Assembly: GCA_900548145.1 (NCBI GenBank)
Contig: URJB01000001.1
Location: forward strand, 186,001 to 250,000
Reading direction: 5' to 3'
Source: an uncultured Eubacteriales bacterium
GTDB lineage: Bacteria; Bacillota; Clostridia; Christensenellales; Aristaeellaceae
Length of the DNA: 64,000 bases
Part shown: positions 42,904 to 54,000 of the stretch, piece after piece
Layout of the letters: every line of letters begins with the position of its first letter
Position numbering within the stretch: the first letter of the stretch is position 1
The notes under the pieces: model-generated
What the model was told of the DNA's origin: nothing
The model's database searches: none
Seen by the model: only the letters and a program-made list of their open reading frames with translations
Position numbers and translations under genes: made by a program

Positions 42904-43437
42904 TTACAGCGTTTCCACGGTAATGTGGTCGTTGGTATACACGCAAATGGACGAAGCCACGGTCAGGGCCTCCACGGCAATGTCTTCGGCGGACATTTCC
43001 GTGTTTTTGACCAGCGCACGCGCAGCCGCCAGAGCGTAATTGCCGCCGGAGCCAATCGCCGCCACGCCGTCGTCCGGGCTGATGACCTCGCCCGTGCCGC
43101 TCAGGATCAGCAGCGTATCCTTATCTGCCACGATCAGCATACTTTCCAGCTTCCGGGCTCCCTGCTCGCTGCGCCATTCCTGCGCCAGTCCGACGGCTGC
43201 CCGTTCCAGATTGCCGCCGCACTGCACCAGCTTTTCCTCAAAGCGCTCGCAAAGGCTGAAAGCGTCCGCCACCGCTCCGGCAAACCCAACGATCACCTGT
43301 CCGTTATAGATACGGCGGACTTTCTTGGCGGTGGACTTAAAAATAGTATGTTCCCCCATGGTGACCTGACCGTCTCCGGCCACGGCAATCTGATTCCCGC
43401 GCTTGACGGCGCAGATCGTGGTTCCCATCATTGCCAT
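42904..43437 (-). CDS. hslV: HslV (ClpQ), peptidase subunit of the HslUV protease
   Basis: A 177-residue proteasome-beta-type N-terminal-nucleophile peptidase. The signature TTICAVKRGNQIAVAGDGQVT follows a short leader MAMMG, so the active Thr must be exposed by removal of more than the initiator Met, as in Bacillus CodW, where extra N-terminal residues also precede the TT. Other markers are GFAGAVADAF near 51 and IGSGGNYALAAARAL near 127. Directly precedes hslU, with which it forms the protease. Confidence 0.95.
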   Translation of the reverse strand: MAMMGTTICAVKRGNQIAVAGDGQVTMGEHTIFKSTAKKVRRIYNGQVIVGFAGAVADAFSLCERFEEKLVQCGGNLERAAVGLAQEWRSEQGARKLESMLIVADKDTLLILSGTGEVISPDDGVAAIGSGGNYALAAARALVKNTEMSAEDIAVEALTVASSICVYTNDHITVETL

Positions 43438-43467
43438 TGCAATTCACCTCGTTCTCTGTTTTCGCTA

Positions 43468-44856
43468 TTATTCTGCAGTCGATTTCAGGCTCAAAATCCA
43501 TTGACCAATGCTGCGGCCCGCGCTGATGTCCAGCGTTGCGTTTTCCGTATATTGAGGCAGGCCATAGGCATCCGTGGAAGAATCGCTCATCAGCACGTGA
43601 TTCAGACCGGGAAAAGAACGGTAAGTCACATACTTCACGCCTTCTCCGATCTTGTTGTTGTACTGCCGCCATCCCTCATTTTCGGGCACCAGTGGATCCT
43701 TCTTGCCCTGCACGATATACGTAGGCAGACGCAACTTACGGATCAACTCATAATTATTGGTCTTCTGCAGTTCCCAGAAATAGTACACGCTATGCCCCAA
43801 AACGGTTTCCGCGTTTTCCAGCGCTGTCTGCTCCTTCATTTTAGAGAGCTTGTCCAGCGTATCCTGATAGGCTTTCAACTCGTCAGCCGTGTGGCTGCTC
43901 AGGTTGCTGTGCCCCAGCAGATAATCTTCGTAGGAGAGCGCTGTAGAGCCGACCATGATGACCGCGCTGAATACACCGTCGGAGGCTTTGGCAATGCGAT
44001 GAGCCAGTGTTCCGCCGAAACCATGTCCCACAACCACGATCATGGAGGAATCGACCAGCAGATTATCGGAGAGGTACTTTCCCGCCAGCACCGCATCGTC
44101 GATGACTTCTTCCTCCACCGTCATTGATGCGGATTCGCCGTACAAATAGGTACGTTTGTCATAGCGCAGCGTAGCGATGCCCAAATCGGCGAAAGCTTGC
44201 GCCAGATCGGCAAAAAAATGGGTAGACCCCAGCGTTTCATCCCGATCCATGGCGCCGCTATCATGCACCAGCACACAGGCGGGCACAGGATTCGTCTGAG
44301 AGGCTTCGACCGGCATGGTCAGCGTGCCTTTCAGCGGAAAAGTTTCCGTTCCGAAGCTGACTTCGGTTTCCGTGTAATTCGGTTCTTCTTCTCCGACCAG
44401 TACGGAGGGATCATAGTTTTCCTTTTCTGCCGGGACAAACTGCACTGCCATGACTTCCCAGTCGTCTTCCTTGTTTTTATGGGTGAAATACAGTTCCAGA
44501 TCCTTCTTTTCCATGCAAAGGTGAAGCACATGAGTCTTGAGTTGGAGTTCGTCCTCCTCGAAGCTGCGGTAACTGCCGAACTGGATAAACTTTCCCGTCA
44601 TCCATTCCAGATTGGTCAGGAAGCATTCGTAGGTTTCCAAGGGCATATACCGCCGAATCTGCAGGTCGTAGTACCCCCACAGACGGCTCATTTCCCGTCC
44701 GCCGATGTAATCGGTCACATACTGCTTGACCGTTTCTTCCGTCCAGACCGGAACTTTGTCTTCCATCTGCTTGGACTTTGCCAGTGCGGAAACCGGCAAT
44801 ACGCACACTGCCAACAACACCATCGTCAGAACCCATGCGATTTTTCTTTTGTTCAT
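43468..44856 (-). CDS. Secreted alpha/beta-hydrolase-fold protein with Gly at the nucleophile position
   Basis: A 462-residue exported protein: signal peptide at 1-26 (WVLTMVLLAVCVLPVSALA), an N-terminal DUF3887-like domain (about 35-140), then an alpha/beta-hydrolase domain (about 165-462). The fold is clear (VLVHDSGAMDRDE near 196, LRYDKR near 230), but the nucleophile elbow reads G-H-G-F-G at 277-281 where active enzymes have G-x-S-x-G. The later acid (GKKDPLVP near 389) and His (LNHVL near 421) are present. It could be inactive, a binding protein, or use another residue. It lies where Bacillus has xerC, between trmFO and hslV. Confidence 0.82.
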   Translation of the reverse strand: MNKRKIAWVLTMVLLAVCVLPVSALAKSKQMEDKVPVWTEETVKQYVTDYIGGREMSRLWGYYDLQIRRYMPLETYECFLTNLEWMTGKFIQFGSYRSFEEDELQLKTHVLHLCMEKKDLELYFTHKNKEDDWEVMAVQFVPAEKENYDPSVLVGEEEPNYTETEVSFGTETFPLKGTLTMPVEASQTNPVPACVLVHDSGAMDRDETLGSTHFFADLAQAFADLGIATLRYDKRTYLYGESASMTVEEEVIDDAVLAGKYLSDNLLVDSSMIVVVGHGFGGTLAHRIAKASDGVFSAVIMVGSTALSYEDYLLGHSNLSSHTADELKAYQDTLDKLSKMKEQTALENAETVLGHSVYYFWELQKTNNYELIRKLRLPTYIVQGKKDPLVPENEGWRQYNNKIGEGVKYVTYRSFPGLNHVLMSDSSTDAYGLPQYTENATLDISAGRSIGQWILSLKSTAE

Positions 44857-44881
44857 CGTCCATGCCTCCCCCTATCCTGTT

Positions 44882-46201
44882 TCATTCCTTCGCCATTTCA
44901 GCGACGATCTGTTCCACTTCCGCCAGCGCCCGCTTGGAAATGGCTTCATAGCGCAGCTGCTTGTTGCGGATGCGCTTTTCGCCTGGAGCGACTTCCAGCT
45001 GATCGATCAGCCCGAACGCACAGTTCATGGGCTGAAAGCGAGCGTTAGGCGTGCTGACGTAGCGTCCCATGGCCCCGATCGCCGTCTTTCCGCTGAAGTG
45101 CGGCGGTACCTGTCCTTTTTCACGATAAGCGGTAGAAAGCCCCGCCAGCAGTCCGCTGGCCGCGCTCTCCACATAGCCCTCCACGCCGGTGATTTGTCCG
45201 GCAAAGGACAAACGCGGCTCGTTAATGACCCGGAAGGTATCGTCCAGAAAGCCGGGGCTGTTCAGGAAGGTGTTGCGGTGCATCACGCCATAGCGGGCAA
45301 ATTCGGCGTTTTCCAATCCCGGAATCATGCCGAAAACACGCCGTTGCTCCGGGAAACGCAGACGCGTCTGGAATCCGACAATATTATACAGAGTCGCGTT
45401 TTCGTTGTCCTGACGGAGCTGCACCACGGCAAAGGGCTCCTTGTCCGTCCGGGGGTCTTTCAGGCCTACAGGCTTGCAGGGGCCGAACGCAATGACCATA
45501 TCGCCCCGCTTGGCCATGCTTTCAATGGGCATACAGCCCTCGAAAACGGCCTTTTCTTCAAAGCCGTGCATCTCGGCAGTCTCGGCGGTCTGCAGGGCGT
45601 GAACAAATGCGAAATATTCTTCCCGCGTCATAGGGCAGTTCAGATAATCCTCGCCCCGGTCATAGCGGGACATGCGGAAAATCTTGTCCGTATCCAGACT
45701 GTCCGCCGTCACGATCGGCGCGGCTGCGTCATAAAAATGCAGCGTAGAAAGCCCCTGCATTCTGGCAATGGCTTCCGAAAGGCCGTCGCTGGTCAGGGGA
45801 CCGGTAGCAATAATGACGGTTCCCTCGGCGGGAATCTCCGTTACTTCTTCCGGAATGACGGTAATCAGGGGATGCTGGTGGATCGCCTGGTCGATCCCCT
45901 CTGAAAAATGATCCCGATCCACAGCCAGCGCCCCGCCTGCGGGAACAGCGTTCTCGTCCGCCACCCGCATGATCAGGGAACCCAGCAGCCGCATTTCCGC
46001 TTTCAACAGGCCGACCGCGTTCGTCAGCCGGTCGCTGCGCAGACTGTTGGAGCAGACCAGTTCCGCCATGGTGTCCAAATGATGAGCTGGGGATTTTTTC
46101 CCGGGCTTCATTTCGTACAGATTGACGGGAATCCCCCGCTGCGCCAGTTGCCATGCGGCTTCGCACCCGGCCAGACCGCCGCCCAATACTGTTACGCTCA
46201 T
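44882..46201 (-). CDS. trmFO: TrmFO, folate-dependent tRNA (uracil-54-C5) methyltransferase
   Basis: Flavoprotein that makes ribothymidine at U54 in tRNA using methylenetetrahydrofolate and FADH2. The 439 residues start with the FAD dinucleotide loop VLGGGLAGCEAAWQLAQRG, have ELVCSNSLRSD near 46 including a catalytic-type Cys, CPMTREEYFAF near 194 and TPNARFQPMNCAFGL near 385. Stop and start overlap topA by four bases (ATGA). Order topA-trmFO-...-hslV is as in Bacillus. Confidence 0.95.
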   Translation of the reverse strand: MSVTVLGGGLAGCEAAWQLAQRGIPVNLYEMKPGKKSPAHHLDTMAELVCSNSLRSDRLTNAVGLLKAEMRLLGSLIMRVADENAVPAGGALAVDRDHFSEGIDQAIHQHPLITVIPEEVTEIPAEGTVIIATGPLTSDGLSEAIARMQGLSTLHFYDAAAPIVTADSLDTDKIFRMSRYDRGEDYLNCPMTREEYFAFVHALQTAETAEMHGFEEKAVFEGCMPIESMAKRGDMVIAFGPCKPVGLKDPRTDKEPFAVVQLRQDNENATLYNIVGFQTRLRFPEQRRVFGMIPGLENAEFARYGVMHRNTFLNSPGFLDDTFRVINEPRLSFAGQITGVEGYVESAASGLLAGLSTAYREKGQVPPHFSGKTAIGAMGRYVSTPNARFQPMNCAFGLIDQLEVAPGEKRIRNKQLRYEAISKRALAEVEQIVAEMAKE

Positions 46202-48327
46202 TCTTCGTCCTTCTCCTCTTTCGTGACCGTTTCTTTATACCGACAGGTTTCATTGGCGCACAAATGGATGTGTTCGCCGCGCTTGCCCCGCTTTTCGACC
46301 ATATAACTGCCGCATTTGGGGCATTTCTCCGGGATCGGCTTTTCCCAGCTGACGAAGTCGCATTCCGGGTATTTTTCGCAGCCGTAGAACTTTCGGTTTT
46401 TCTTGCTGGTCTTTTCCATCAGGCGCGCGCCGCACTTGGGGCAGGGCGTGTCGATGTAGGTCAGGATCGGCTTGGCGTTGCGGCATTCCGGAAAATTGGG
46501 GCATGCCAAGAAACGCCCGAAGCGGCCCATTTTGTAGACCATCATCGCGCCACACTTATCGCAAGGCACATCGCTGACCTCGTCCTGAATCTCTACTTTT
46601 TCAATATGCTTTTCCGCTTCGTCCAGCATTTTTTCAAAAGGAGGATAGAAGTCACGCAGCACGTTGCGCCATTCCACCTGTCCTTCTTCCACCTCGTCCA
46701 GTTTTTCTTCCATCTGGGCGGTGAAGTCCACATCCACGATGGGCGAAAAATATTCCAACATTACGTCGGTGACCATATAGCCCAGTTCGGTGGGATACAG
46801 GCGTTTTTTCTCCCGGCTCACATAGCCGCGGGAAATGATCGTAGTGATGGTCGGCGCATAGGTGCTGGGACGGCCGATGCCCTTTTCTTCCAAGGTGCGT
46901 ACCAGCGAGGCCTCCGTGTACCGGGCGGGCGGCTGGGTGAAGTGCTGCTCCGCGTTGACGGAGGTAAAGTTCACGCTGCCGCCTTCTTCCAGCACCGGCA
47001 GAATGCTTTCCGGCGTTTCCTGCTCGTCGTCCGTGCTTTCGATATATACGGCGCGATAACCGGCAAAGGTCATATGCTCGCCGTAATAGCGCAGTACAGC
47101 TCCCCCGCCGCTCAGATCGGCGGTCAGGGTCTGGAAGACGGCGGGCTTCATCTGGCTGGCTAAAAAGCGGGTGTAGATCAGCCGGTACAGATTGAACTGT
47201 TCCTTGGTCAGATAGGCCTTCACACTATCCGGTGTGTGATCCACATAGGTGGGACGAATGGCTTCATGAGCGTCCTGCGCATTCTTGCGGCCCTTGTACT
47301 GGTTGGGCTTCTCCGGGCAGTATTCGTCCCCAAACTGCGTCTGGATAAACCCGCGGGCGGCGGCCACCGCCTCCTCGGACACACGGACGCTGTCGGTACG
47401 GATGTAGGTCACCAGACCGACGGTTCCCGCCTTACCCAAATCAATGCCTTCGTAAAGCTGCTGCACCACCTGCATGGTCTTGGCAGTGGAAAAATTCAGC
47501 TTTCGGCTGGCTTCCTGCTGCAGGCTGGAGGTGGTGAACGGCGGCTGGGGCCGCTTGAGCTTTTCGCCCAATTTGCATTGTGACACGGTGAAATCAGCGT
47601 TCAGGATGCGCTTTTTGGCAGCTTTGGCTTCCGCTTCATTGCGAATAACAGCCTTTTTACCGTCCAGCAGCACCAGCTTCGCGTCGCAGCTGACCTTGCG
47701 TCCCTTCTGGGTCGGCGCTTCGAATTTGGCGGTAACATCCCAGTATTCTTCCGGGATGAAAGCTTCGATCTCACGCTCCCGATCCACCACCAGACGGGTG
47801 GCTACGCTCTGCACACGACCGGCGGAAAGGCCCTTCTTGATTTTGGCCCAAAGCAGCGGGCTGATTTTGTAGCCCACCAGACGATCCAGCGCGCGGCGCG
47901 CCTGCTGCGCATCCACCCGATCCATATCAATGGCTCGCGGATGGCTGATGGCGTCCTTCACGGCCTTTTTGGTGATCTCATGAAACTCGATGCGGCATTT
48001 CTGCGCTGTATCAATATCCAGCACATTGGCCAGATGCCAGGAAATGGCCTCTCCCTCGCGGTCAGGGTCGGTCGCGAGGTAAATGACATCCGCGCCCTTG
48101 GCTTCCTTGCGAATGCGGGCCAGAATATCGCCCCTGCCGCGGATAGTGATATACTTCATGGCAAAGTCGTGGCTGGGGTCTACGCCGATCTGCGATTTGG
48201 GCAGATCGCGGACGTGCCCCTGAGAGGCTTCGACCTTATATCCCTTCCCCAGAAATTTTTCGATGGTCTTCGCCTTGGCCGGAGATTCCACGATCACCAG
48301 TTTCTGGCCGTGCTGCGTTGTTGCCAT
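46198..48327 (-). CDS. topA: DNA topoisomerase I (type IA)
   Basis: Relaxes negative supercoils by a Tyr-linked single-strand break. The 709 residues begin with the Toprim domain (LVIVESPAKAKTIEKFLG; metal site ATDPDREGEA near 70), then the gate domains with the active-site Tyr in TYIRTDSVRVS near 306. The C-terminus has three four-Cys zinc ribbons (CDKCGAMM, CPKCGARL, CPKCGSYM), one of which ends in HLC...C. ATG follows GGAGG, 12 bases after dprA. Confidence 0.97.
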   Translation of the reverse strand: MATTQHGQKLVIVESPAKAKTIEKFLGKGYKVEASQGHVRDLPKSQIGVDPSHDFAMKYITIRGRGDILARIRKEAKGADVIYLATDPDREGEAISWHLANVLDIDTAQKCRIEFHEITKKAVKDAISHPRAIDMDRVDAQQARRALDRLVGYKISPLLWAKIKKGLSAGRVQSVATRLVVDREREIEAFIPEEYWDVTAKFEAPTQKGRKVSCDAKLVLLDGKKAVIRNEAEAKAAKKRILNADFTVSQCKLGEKLKRPQPPFTTSSLQQEASRKLNFSTAKTMQVVQQLYEGIDLGKAGTVGLVTYIRTDSVRVSEEAVAAARGFIQTQFGDEYCPEKPNQYKGRKNAQDAHEAIRPTYVDHTPDSVKAYLTKEQFNLYRLIYTRFLASQMKPAVFQTLTADLSGGGAVLRYYGEHMTFAGYRAVYIESTDDEQETPESILPVLEEGGSVNFTSVNAEQHFTQPPARYTEASLVRTLEEKGIGRPSTYAPTITTIISRGYVSREKKRLYPTELGYMVTDVMLEYFSPIVDVDFTAQMEEKLDEVEEGQVEWRNVLRDFYPPFEKMLDEAEKHIEKVEIQDEVSDVPCDKCGAMMVYKMGRFGRFLACPNFPECRNAKPILTYIDTPCPKCGARLMEKTSKKNRKFYGCEKYPECDFVSWEKPIPEKCPKCGSYMVEKRGKRGEHIHLCANETCRYKETVTKEEKDEE

Positions 48328-48338
48328 AGTCGTCCTCC

Positions 48339-49451
48339 TTATTCCTTCGGTGCAAAGACAGCCAAAAAAGTATTCCCGGCTTCCCGCCGGATCAGCCCGG
48401 TGATTTCCATCATGCTCAGACTGACCAGCAGGTCTCCAGTGTCGGTGCGCAGCTCCTGCGAGAGCTGCTCCACCGTCAAAGGTTGCACCTGAAGCGCTTG
48501 CAATATCTTTCTTTGAGCGGCGTCCGCCACTTCGATCTTTTCCCGCTGATGCCGCTTGGCGTGAGACAGCAGGTTCAGATCATCCAACACATCCTGTGCG
48601 CTGGTCACGATACGCGCGCCCTCCCGCAAAATGGTGTGAGGCCCTTCCGCGCCCTTGGTTCCCACCAGTCCTGGAACGGCGAACACTTCCCGTCCCTGCG
48701 CAAGCGCTGCATGGACCGTCAGCATTCCACCGCTTTTGACCTCGCCTTCCACAAAAACGATTCCCAAACTCAAACCGGAAATGATCCGATTTCGAAAGGG
48801 AAAATGGAAAGGAATGGGGTCCGCGTCCAAAGGGTATTCGCTGAGGATCAGCCCCTTTCCTCCTGCGATCTTCCTCAGCAGCGGTGCATGTTCCGACGGA
48901 TAGGGCACATTGATGCCGCTGCCCAGGATTCCGATGGTGATACCATCTGCGTCCAGTGCACCCTGATGAGCCGCACCGTCGATCCCGCGTGCCAGGCCGC
49001 TGACTACCGTGACCCCGGCTTCCGCCAGCCCTCTGGCAATGCTGTGAGCCATGCCTTTGCCGTAGGCGCTGGCCTTCCTCGTGCCGACGATGCCCACCAT
49101 CGGGGCCGTCAGGCAGGAAAGCCTTCCAGCATAGTACAACAAGTAAGGAAAATCGTCAATGGCGCGCAGCCAATCCGGGTATTCCTCATCGTCCGAGAAA
49201 AGCAGGTGAACGTGGCTTTGTTCCAACTTTTCCGCCCATGCGGACAGTTCGTCCGCAGGATATAAAGTTTTCAGCCGTTCACGGGCCTTCGCCTGAAACT
49301 GCGGGCCATTTTCCTGTCCAAAAGCCTGATAAATTTCCTCCGGGCTGCCAAATTCTTCCGTCAACTGCCGAACCCGATCCGCCGTAACCTCCGCAGCCGA
49401 CAGCCACAAGAGCGCTCGCTGGCGTTCCGTCAATTCCCGTTTCAATTCCAA
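48339..49451 (-). CDS. dprA: DprA, DNA-processing protein
   Basis: Loads RecA on incoming single-stranded DNA during natural transformation. The 370 residues have a short N-terminal SAM-like region, the Rossmann-type DprA core (GIVGTRKASAYGKGMA near 120, SGLARGIDGAAHQGAL near 149, PSEHAPLLRKI near 185, GALITAE-like region replaced by SGGMLTVHAALAQGR) and a C-terminal winged-helix domain near 310-365. It overlaps yifB by 10 bases. Presence of dprA and a ComM-type gene together hints at competence, though comE/comG genes are not in view. Confidence 0.94.
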   Translation of the reverse strand: MELKRELTERQRALLWLSAAEVTADRVRQLTEEFGSPEEIYQAFGQENGPQFQAKARERLKTLYPADELSAWAEKLEQSHVHLLFSDDEEYPDWLRAIDDFPYLLYYAGRLSCLTAPMVGIVGTRKASAYGKGMAHSIARGLAEAGVTVVSGLARGIDGAAHQGALDADGITIGILGSGINVPYPSEHAPLLRKIAGGKGLILSEYPLDADPIPFHFPFRNRIISGLSLGIVFVEGEVKSGGMLTVHAALAQGREVFAVPGLVGTKGAEGPHTILREGARIVTSAQDVLDDLNLLSHAKRHQREKIEVADAAQRKILQALQVQPLTVEQLSQELRTDTGDLLVSLSMMEITGLIRREAGNTFLAVFAPKE

Positions 49452-50980
49452 AACCTGCCCTCCAGATTTCGGAACTGAATGGCCTTGGCCACGTCCGAAA
49501 TTTCGATCTGTTCATGTCCCGCCAGGTCGGCGATGGTGCGCGCCACCTTCTGGATGCGTCCATAGGTGCGCATGCTGATGGAAAAACGGTCTACCGCCGA
49601 CAATAGAAGCTGTTTGGCCTCTTTCGTCATGGCGCAGAACTGTTCCAATCCCTCCTGATGGAGCTGCGCGTTGCAGAAAATGTTCAGGCCGTGATAGCGC
49701 TCCTGCTGGAGCTTACGCGCTTTCAGCACTCGTGCCCGAACGGTGGCGCTGTCCTCCTGCTCCCGAGCATTTTCGATTTCTTCCACGGAAACGGCATCCA
49801 TTTCGATCTGCATGTCGATGCGGTCCAGCAGCGGCCCGCTGATCTTGCTCAAATAGCGCTTGATCTCCGACGCAGAGCAGGTACAGGGCTTCTTTTTGCT
49901 GCCGTAAAACCCGCAGGGGCAGGGATTCATGCCCGCCACCAGCATACAGCGGCTCAAGTATCGGCTCTGCCCGCTGACCCGGGTGATGGTGACGAAGCCG
50001 TCCTCCAACGGCTGGCGCAGCGCTTCCAGCGTAGGCCGCTGAAACTCCGGAAGCTCATCCAGAAAAAGAACCCCGTTATGGGACAGGGAAACCTCTCCCG
50101 GCTTTACCCGGGCCCCGCCGCCGATCATGGCTGGCATGGAAATATTATGATGGGGCGTTCGGAAGGGACGAATGGTCATCAGGCCGCTATTTTCCGGCAG
50201 TTCCCCGGCTGCGGAATGGATCAGCGTTGTTTCCAGCGCTTCTTCATAAGTCATGGGTGGCAAAATACCCGGCAGACAGCGGGCCAGCATGGTTTTGCCG
50301 CTGCCGGGAATGCCCACCATCAACAGATTGTGTCCCCCGGCTGCCGCTACTTCCAGTGCCTGCCGGGCCACCGGCTGACCTTTGACGTACTTCAAATCGT
50401 TTCGGATGACCGCCGCCCGTTGCAGTTCTTCAAAATCCATTTTCGGCTGAAGCGTCAAGGGCGCTTCGCCGGTCATATGGTCGAAGACCTGCCGCAGGGT
50501 ATTGGCTGGGTAGACGCGCAGTCCGTCGATGCAGGCCACTTCCAGCGCGTTTTCTTCCGGCAGGATCAGGTTCCGAAAGCCATGCTCCGCCGCCGTGATC
50601 GCCATGCCCAAAGCGCCGCGCACCGGCATCAGCCGTCCCTGCAGGGAAAGCTCTCCCAGAAAAATCGTCGCGTCCAGTTCCCGAAACGCATCCGGCAGCT
50701 TGGCAGAAAGCAGCGCCATGGCAATGGCCAGTTCGAAGGCAGTGCCCTCCTTGCGCACATCGGCAGGAGCCAAGTTCACCGTCACCTTGCCGCCCGGAAA
50801 AGGCAAATGGCTGACGGAAATGGCTGCGCGGATGCGGTCGCGACTTTCTTTGACGGCGGCGCTGGGAAGGCCGACGATCTCAAACCCCACCATTCCCCCG
50901 GAAATATAGGCTTCCACTTCTACCGGAAATCCGTTGACCCCATCCAGACCGCAGGTGTAGGTTTTCGCCAGCACGGCCAT
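49442..50980 (-). CDS. yifB: YifB/ComM-type Mg-chelatase-like AAA+ ATPase
   Basis: A 512-residue AAA+ protein of the YifB/ComM family, which in Gram-negative bacteria extends heteroduplex joints during transformation. It has a Lon-protease-like N-terminal fold (residues 1-170), Walker A GIPGSGKTML near 219, Walker B VLFLDELPEF near 298, and a Cys-rich CPCGFYGSKKKPCTCS near 353, then the Mg-chelatase C-terminal domain. It overlaps dprA by 10 bases, supporting a joint role in DNA uptake or repair. Confidence 0.93.
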   Translation of the reverse strand: MAVLAKTYTCGLDGVNGFPVEVEAYISGGMVGFEIVGLPSAAVKESRDRIRAAISVSHLPFPGGKVTVNLAPADVRKEGTAFELAIAMALLSAKLPDAFRELDATIFLGELSLQGRLMPVRGALGMAITAAEHGFRNLILPEENALEVACIDGLRVYPANTLRQVFDHMTGEAPLTLQPKMDFEELQRAAVIRNDLKYVKGQPVARQALEVAAAGGHNLLMVGIPGSGKTMLARCLPGILPPMTYEEALETTLIHSAAGELPENSGLMTIRPFRTPHHNISMPAMIGGGARVKPGEVSLSHNGVLFLDELPEFQRPTLEALRQPLEDGFVTITRVSGQSRYLSRCMLVAGMNPCPCGFYGSKKKPCTCSASEIKRYLSKISGPLLDRIDMQIEMDAVSVEEIENAREQEDSATVRARVLKARKLQQERYHGLNIFCNAQLHQEGLEQFCAMTKEAKQLLLSAVDRFSISMRTYGRIQKVARTIADLAGHEQIEISDVAKAIQFRNLEGRFWN

Positions 50981-51007
50981 CCCGCCTTCCTTTTCATTGG
51001 TAAACGA

Positions 51008-54000
51008 TCAATAGTAAAGATTGAACCATCGGCCCCCGTAAATCTTGGAGACCCACTTCATGCTGTCCAGCCATTGGGTGCTGGTCAGCCAGCCTGACGC
51101 ATAAGGGAAGAACATCACAAAGAATACCGCCGCGCCCGTCAGATAGGCCGTCAGCACGACTGCCCTGGCTTTCGGCTTCCGAATGCGTCCGATCCACCAG
51201 ACCGTCGCCAATATAATGAAGGGAACGCTGGCGAAGTAATGGTACATATACATGCTTCTGGGCACCAGCACCCACGGGAGAAATTGCGCCGCAAAACCGA
51301 TCACGATGGTGTACAGGCTCAAATCACCGTTGCCGTGGCGAAGTTCCAGCCCTCTGCACCCAAGGCGGATATACTTGCACACCAGTGCAACAATCACTCC
51401 CAGCATGCACAGCGCGCCCAGATAGAAGATCCACGGGTTGCCCATACACATGATGGTGGAAGCCATTCCTGCCGGCTCAAATTTGTCCTGCGCAAACCAC
51501 ATGGGCTTGAGGATTAGCGGCCATTGCCACCACGGCGACTGGAAGGGGTGATCCATTCCCAACCCCGGCGTGCTGTGATAATTGAGCATACTGATCTGCG
51601 CCTGAATGACCCGTTCAAGGGTGACCGGCCCCGTGGGCGACAGATAAGGAATGTAGCTCAAATAGTAGATCACACAGGGAACCAGAATGAAATAAACGAC
51701 GCAAAGTCCGCAGGTCAGCAGGATGCGGTTCAGCGTAAAGCGCTGGGCGTTCTCGAGCCGTTTCTGCACTTCCGGCTTTATTTCCTGCCGCTCGCCATAG
51801 CAGAAGGAGAAGTTCCCCGCACGGAACTGCCGCCAGACGGAAGTAAAGAACAGGATTGCCAACCCGACTGCCGAATACAGGCCGATCCATTTGCTGGCAA
51901 TGGACAGCCCCATAAACAGCCCGGAAAGAGCCAACGGAATCTGGCTTTTCCAGAAGGCGCGGGTGCAAAGTCGCGGCACTTCGTCCTTTTTCAGGGCAAA
52001 CACGTCCGTTTTCATATAGCGGATCATACACAGATAGCTCAGCAGGATAAAGAATACCGGGAATGAGTCGATGGTGGCGATCCGTGTCTGGGTATAATGC
52101 ATCAGATCCAGCGCGAAGGCCGTCATGGCGGCGGCCGCCAGACTGCGGCGATGCAGCAGCTGCTTGGTCACCAGATACAGTGCCGGAAGCATCAATACGC
52201 CGATGAACGCGCCGGCAAAACGCCAGCCGAAGGGGGTCATGCCGAAAATCGCGATGCCCACCGCCATCAGGAGCTTGCCCAGTGGCGGATGAGTCGTTTC
52301 ATAAGGGCGATGGCCGTGGAGGTGCTCGTAGGCCGTGCGGGCATGATAAATTTCATCAAAGTAAGTGCCCGTATACCAGCCCGGTTCACCCACACAGGTA
52401 TCCTGCTCGTCCAGCAGAGCGGCGGCATCCTGAGCTTCCGTCAGCATATCCGGGCGGTCTCCTGTATGGGAGACGATACTCGCCGGCAGGTTTTCGCCGG
52501 ATGGGCTGCGGAATGCCACTTCGAACAGATTCAGTCCGGCGGTCTCCGCGTTCAGGCGCAGATATTTTCCATGGAGAGTCAGACGGCCCTCCGTGGAATT
52601 ATCGCCGTATTTCACGGCTCCGCTGCCGTCCGTCCACGATTCAAGCGCATAATTCCAGCGATAGCAAAGTCCCTCCCGCATCTCGCAGGGATAATTTTCC
52701 GACCAGATGATGCCATCTTCGCTGACAGCGATGGAGAAGCTGTTGTAGCTAACGCCGGCATAATACAGGAAGTAGAAATCCTGACTTTCTTCCAGTTCGA
52801 AGGTGATCTGTTCTTCTGCCGAGCTGGACACCATGCCATGCTGCGGAGCCACCGTGCTGCCCAGATTGGTAAAAGCCAGTACAGCATAGAGCCCCGTCAC
52901 TACGCCCATCATGAGCCAATCTTTCCATCCCAGCGCCAGCCGTGGGTCGTCAGGACGAAGCAACATTTTTTCGTAAGATTCCGGGACTTGGAAGGCAGCT
53001 TCGTCGCTGGCAGCGATCTTTTTCTGCGTCTGGGACTTCTCTTTCAGCGCGGCGCTCCAATCAGGCGTCAGGCACACCCACGCGCCGAAGCCAAGCAGAA
53101 GCAGATTCAGAACGCAAAGGATCACATTGAGCGCAAGCGTATCGTCGTTCAGATGTCCCAAAGAGGAACCGTATAGAATCGAATTATCCAGCACAATCGC
53201 CGTATTCAGAAAGGTCGTGACACTGAAACCGATCATCAGCCACAGCAGCCGCCGATCCCGGCTACAGACATAGCCCAGCAGAAACAGGCCCAGTGCCGGG
53301 AAAAGATACCGTTCATGAACCTTCACGGCCAGCACGTAAATTCCCGCCAGCAGCAGCGCCAGAAAGCCGGGAAGATGCTTTGCATCGGAATGATGCAGAC
53401 AGCACAGGATAACGGTTCCGTAGACCAGTGCCATCATTGCATAGCCGTACAGGCTCCACGTGCAGCCCACCGCCGCCACCACAAACAGATATACGGAAAG
53501 CACCGCGCAAAGCAAGCTGATTTGTCCATTCTGGGTGCGCAGCAGGCGAACCAGAAACGGCTGTTTTTTGCGGATGCAGCTGATCGCCAGCGCCAAAAGG
53601 GGCAGCAGAGCGCAGCAGCCCGTTGCAATGGGAAGCGCCCGCCCGGTGAGCAGCGTCAGCTGCGCCCAGTTGGCCGACAGCAGATAATACCAGTTGGCAG
53701 TATTCAACGTCGCATAGGCGTAGGAAGAAAGCGTATCGGAGTACAGCTTGATAATCCATCCAATGGGGTGTTCCTGTTCCACGGAAAAAGGCACGATGAT
53801 CGCCGCCGCGACCACGATCGAAGCGCCGAAGCCGATCGTCAGCCCGCGCAGGTTGCGTTTTTCCTTCTGGGAGAAAAGCGCCCGAAGAAGCCAGATCAGC
53901 AGAACTGGCCCGAACAGAAGCGCCTGGGGTTTCAGCAGCACCGCCGTCACATACACAGGGAGTGCGAACTGCCACTTGCGTTCCATAGCGAAAATGCAGC

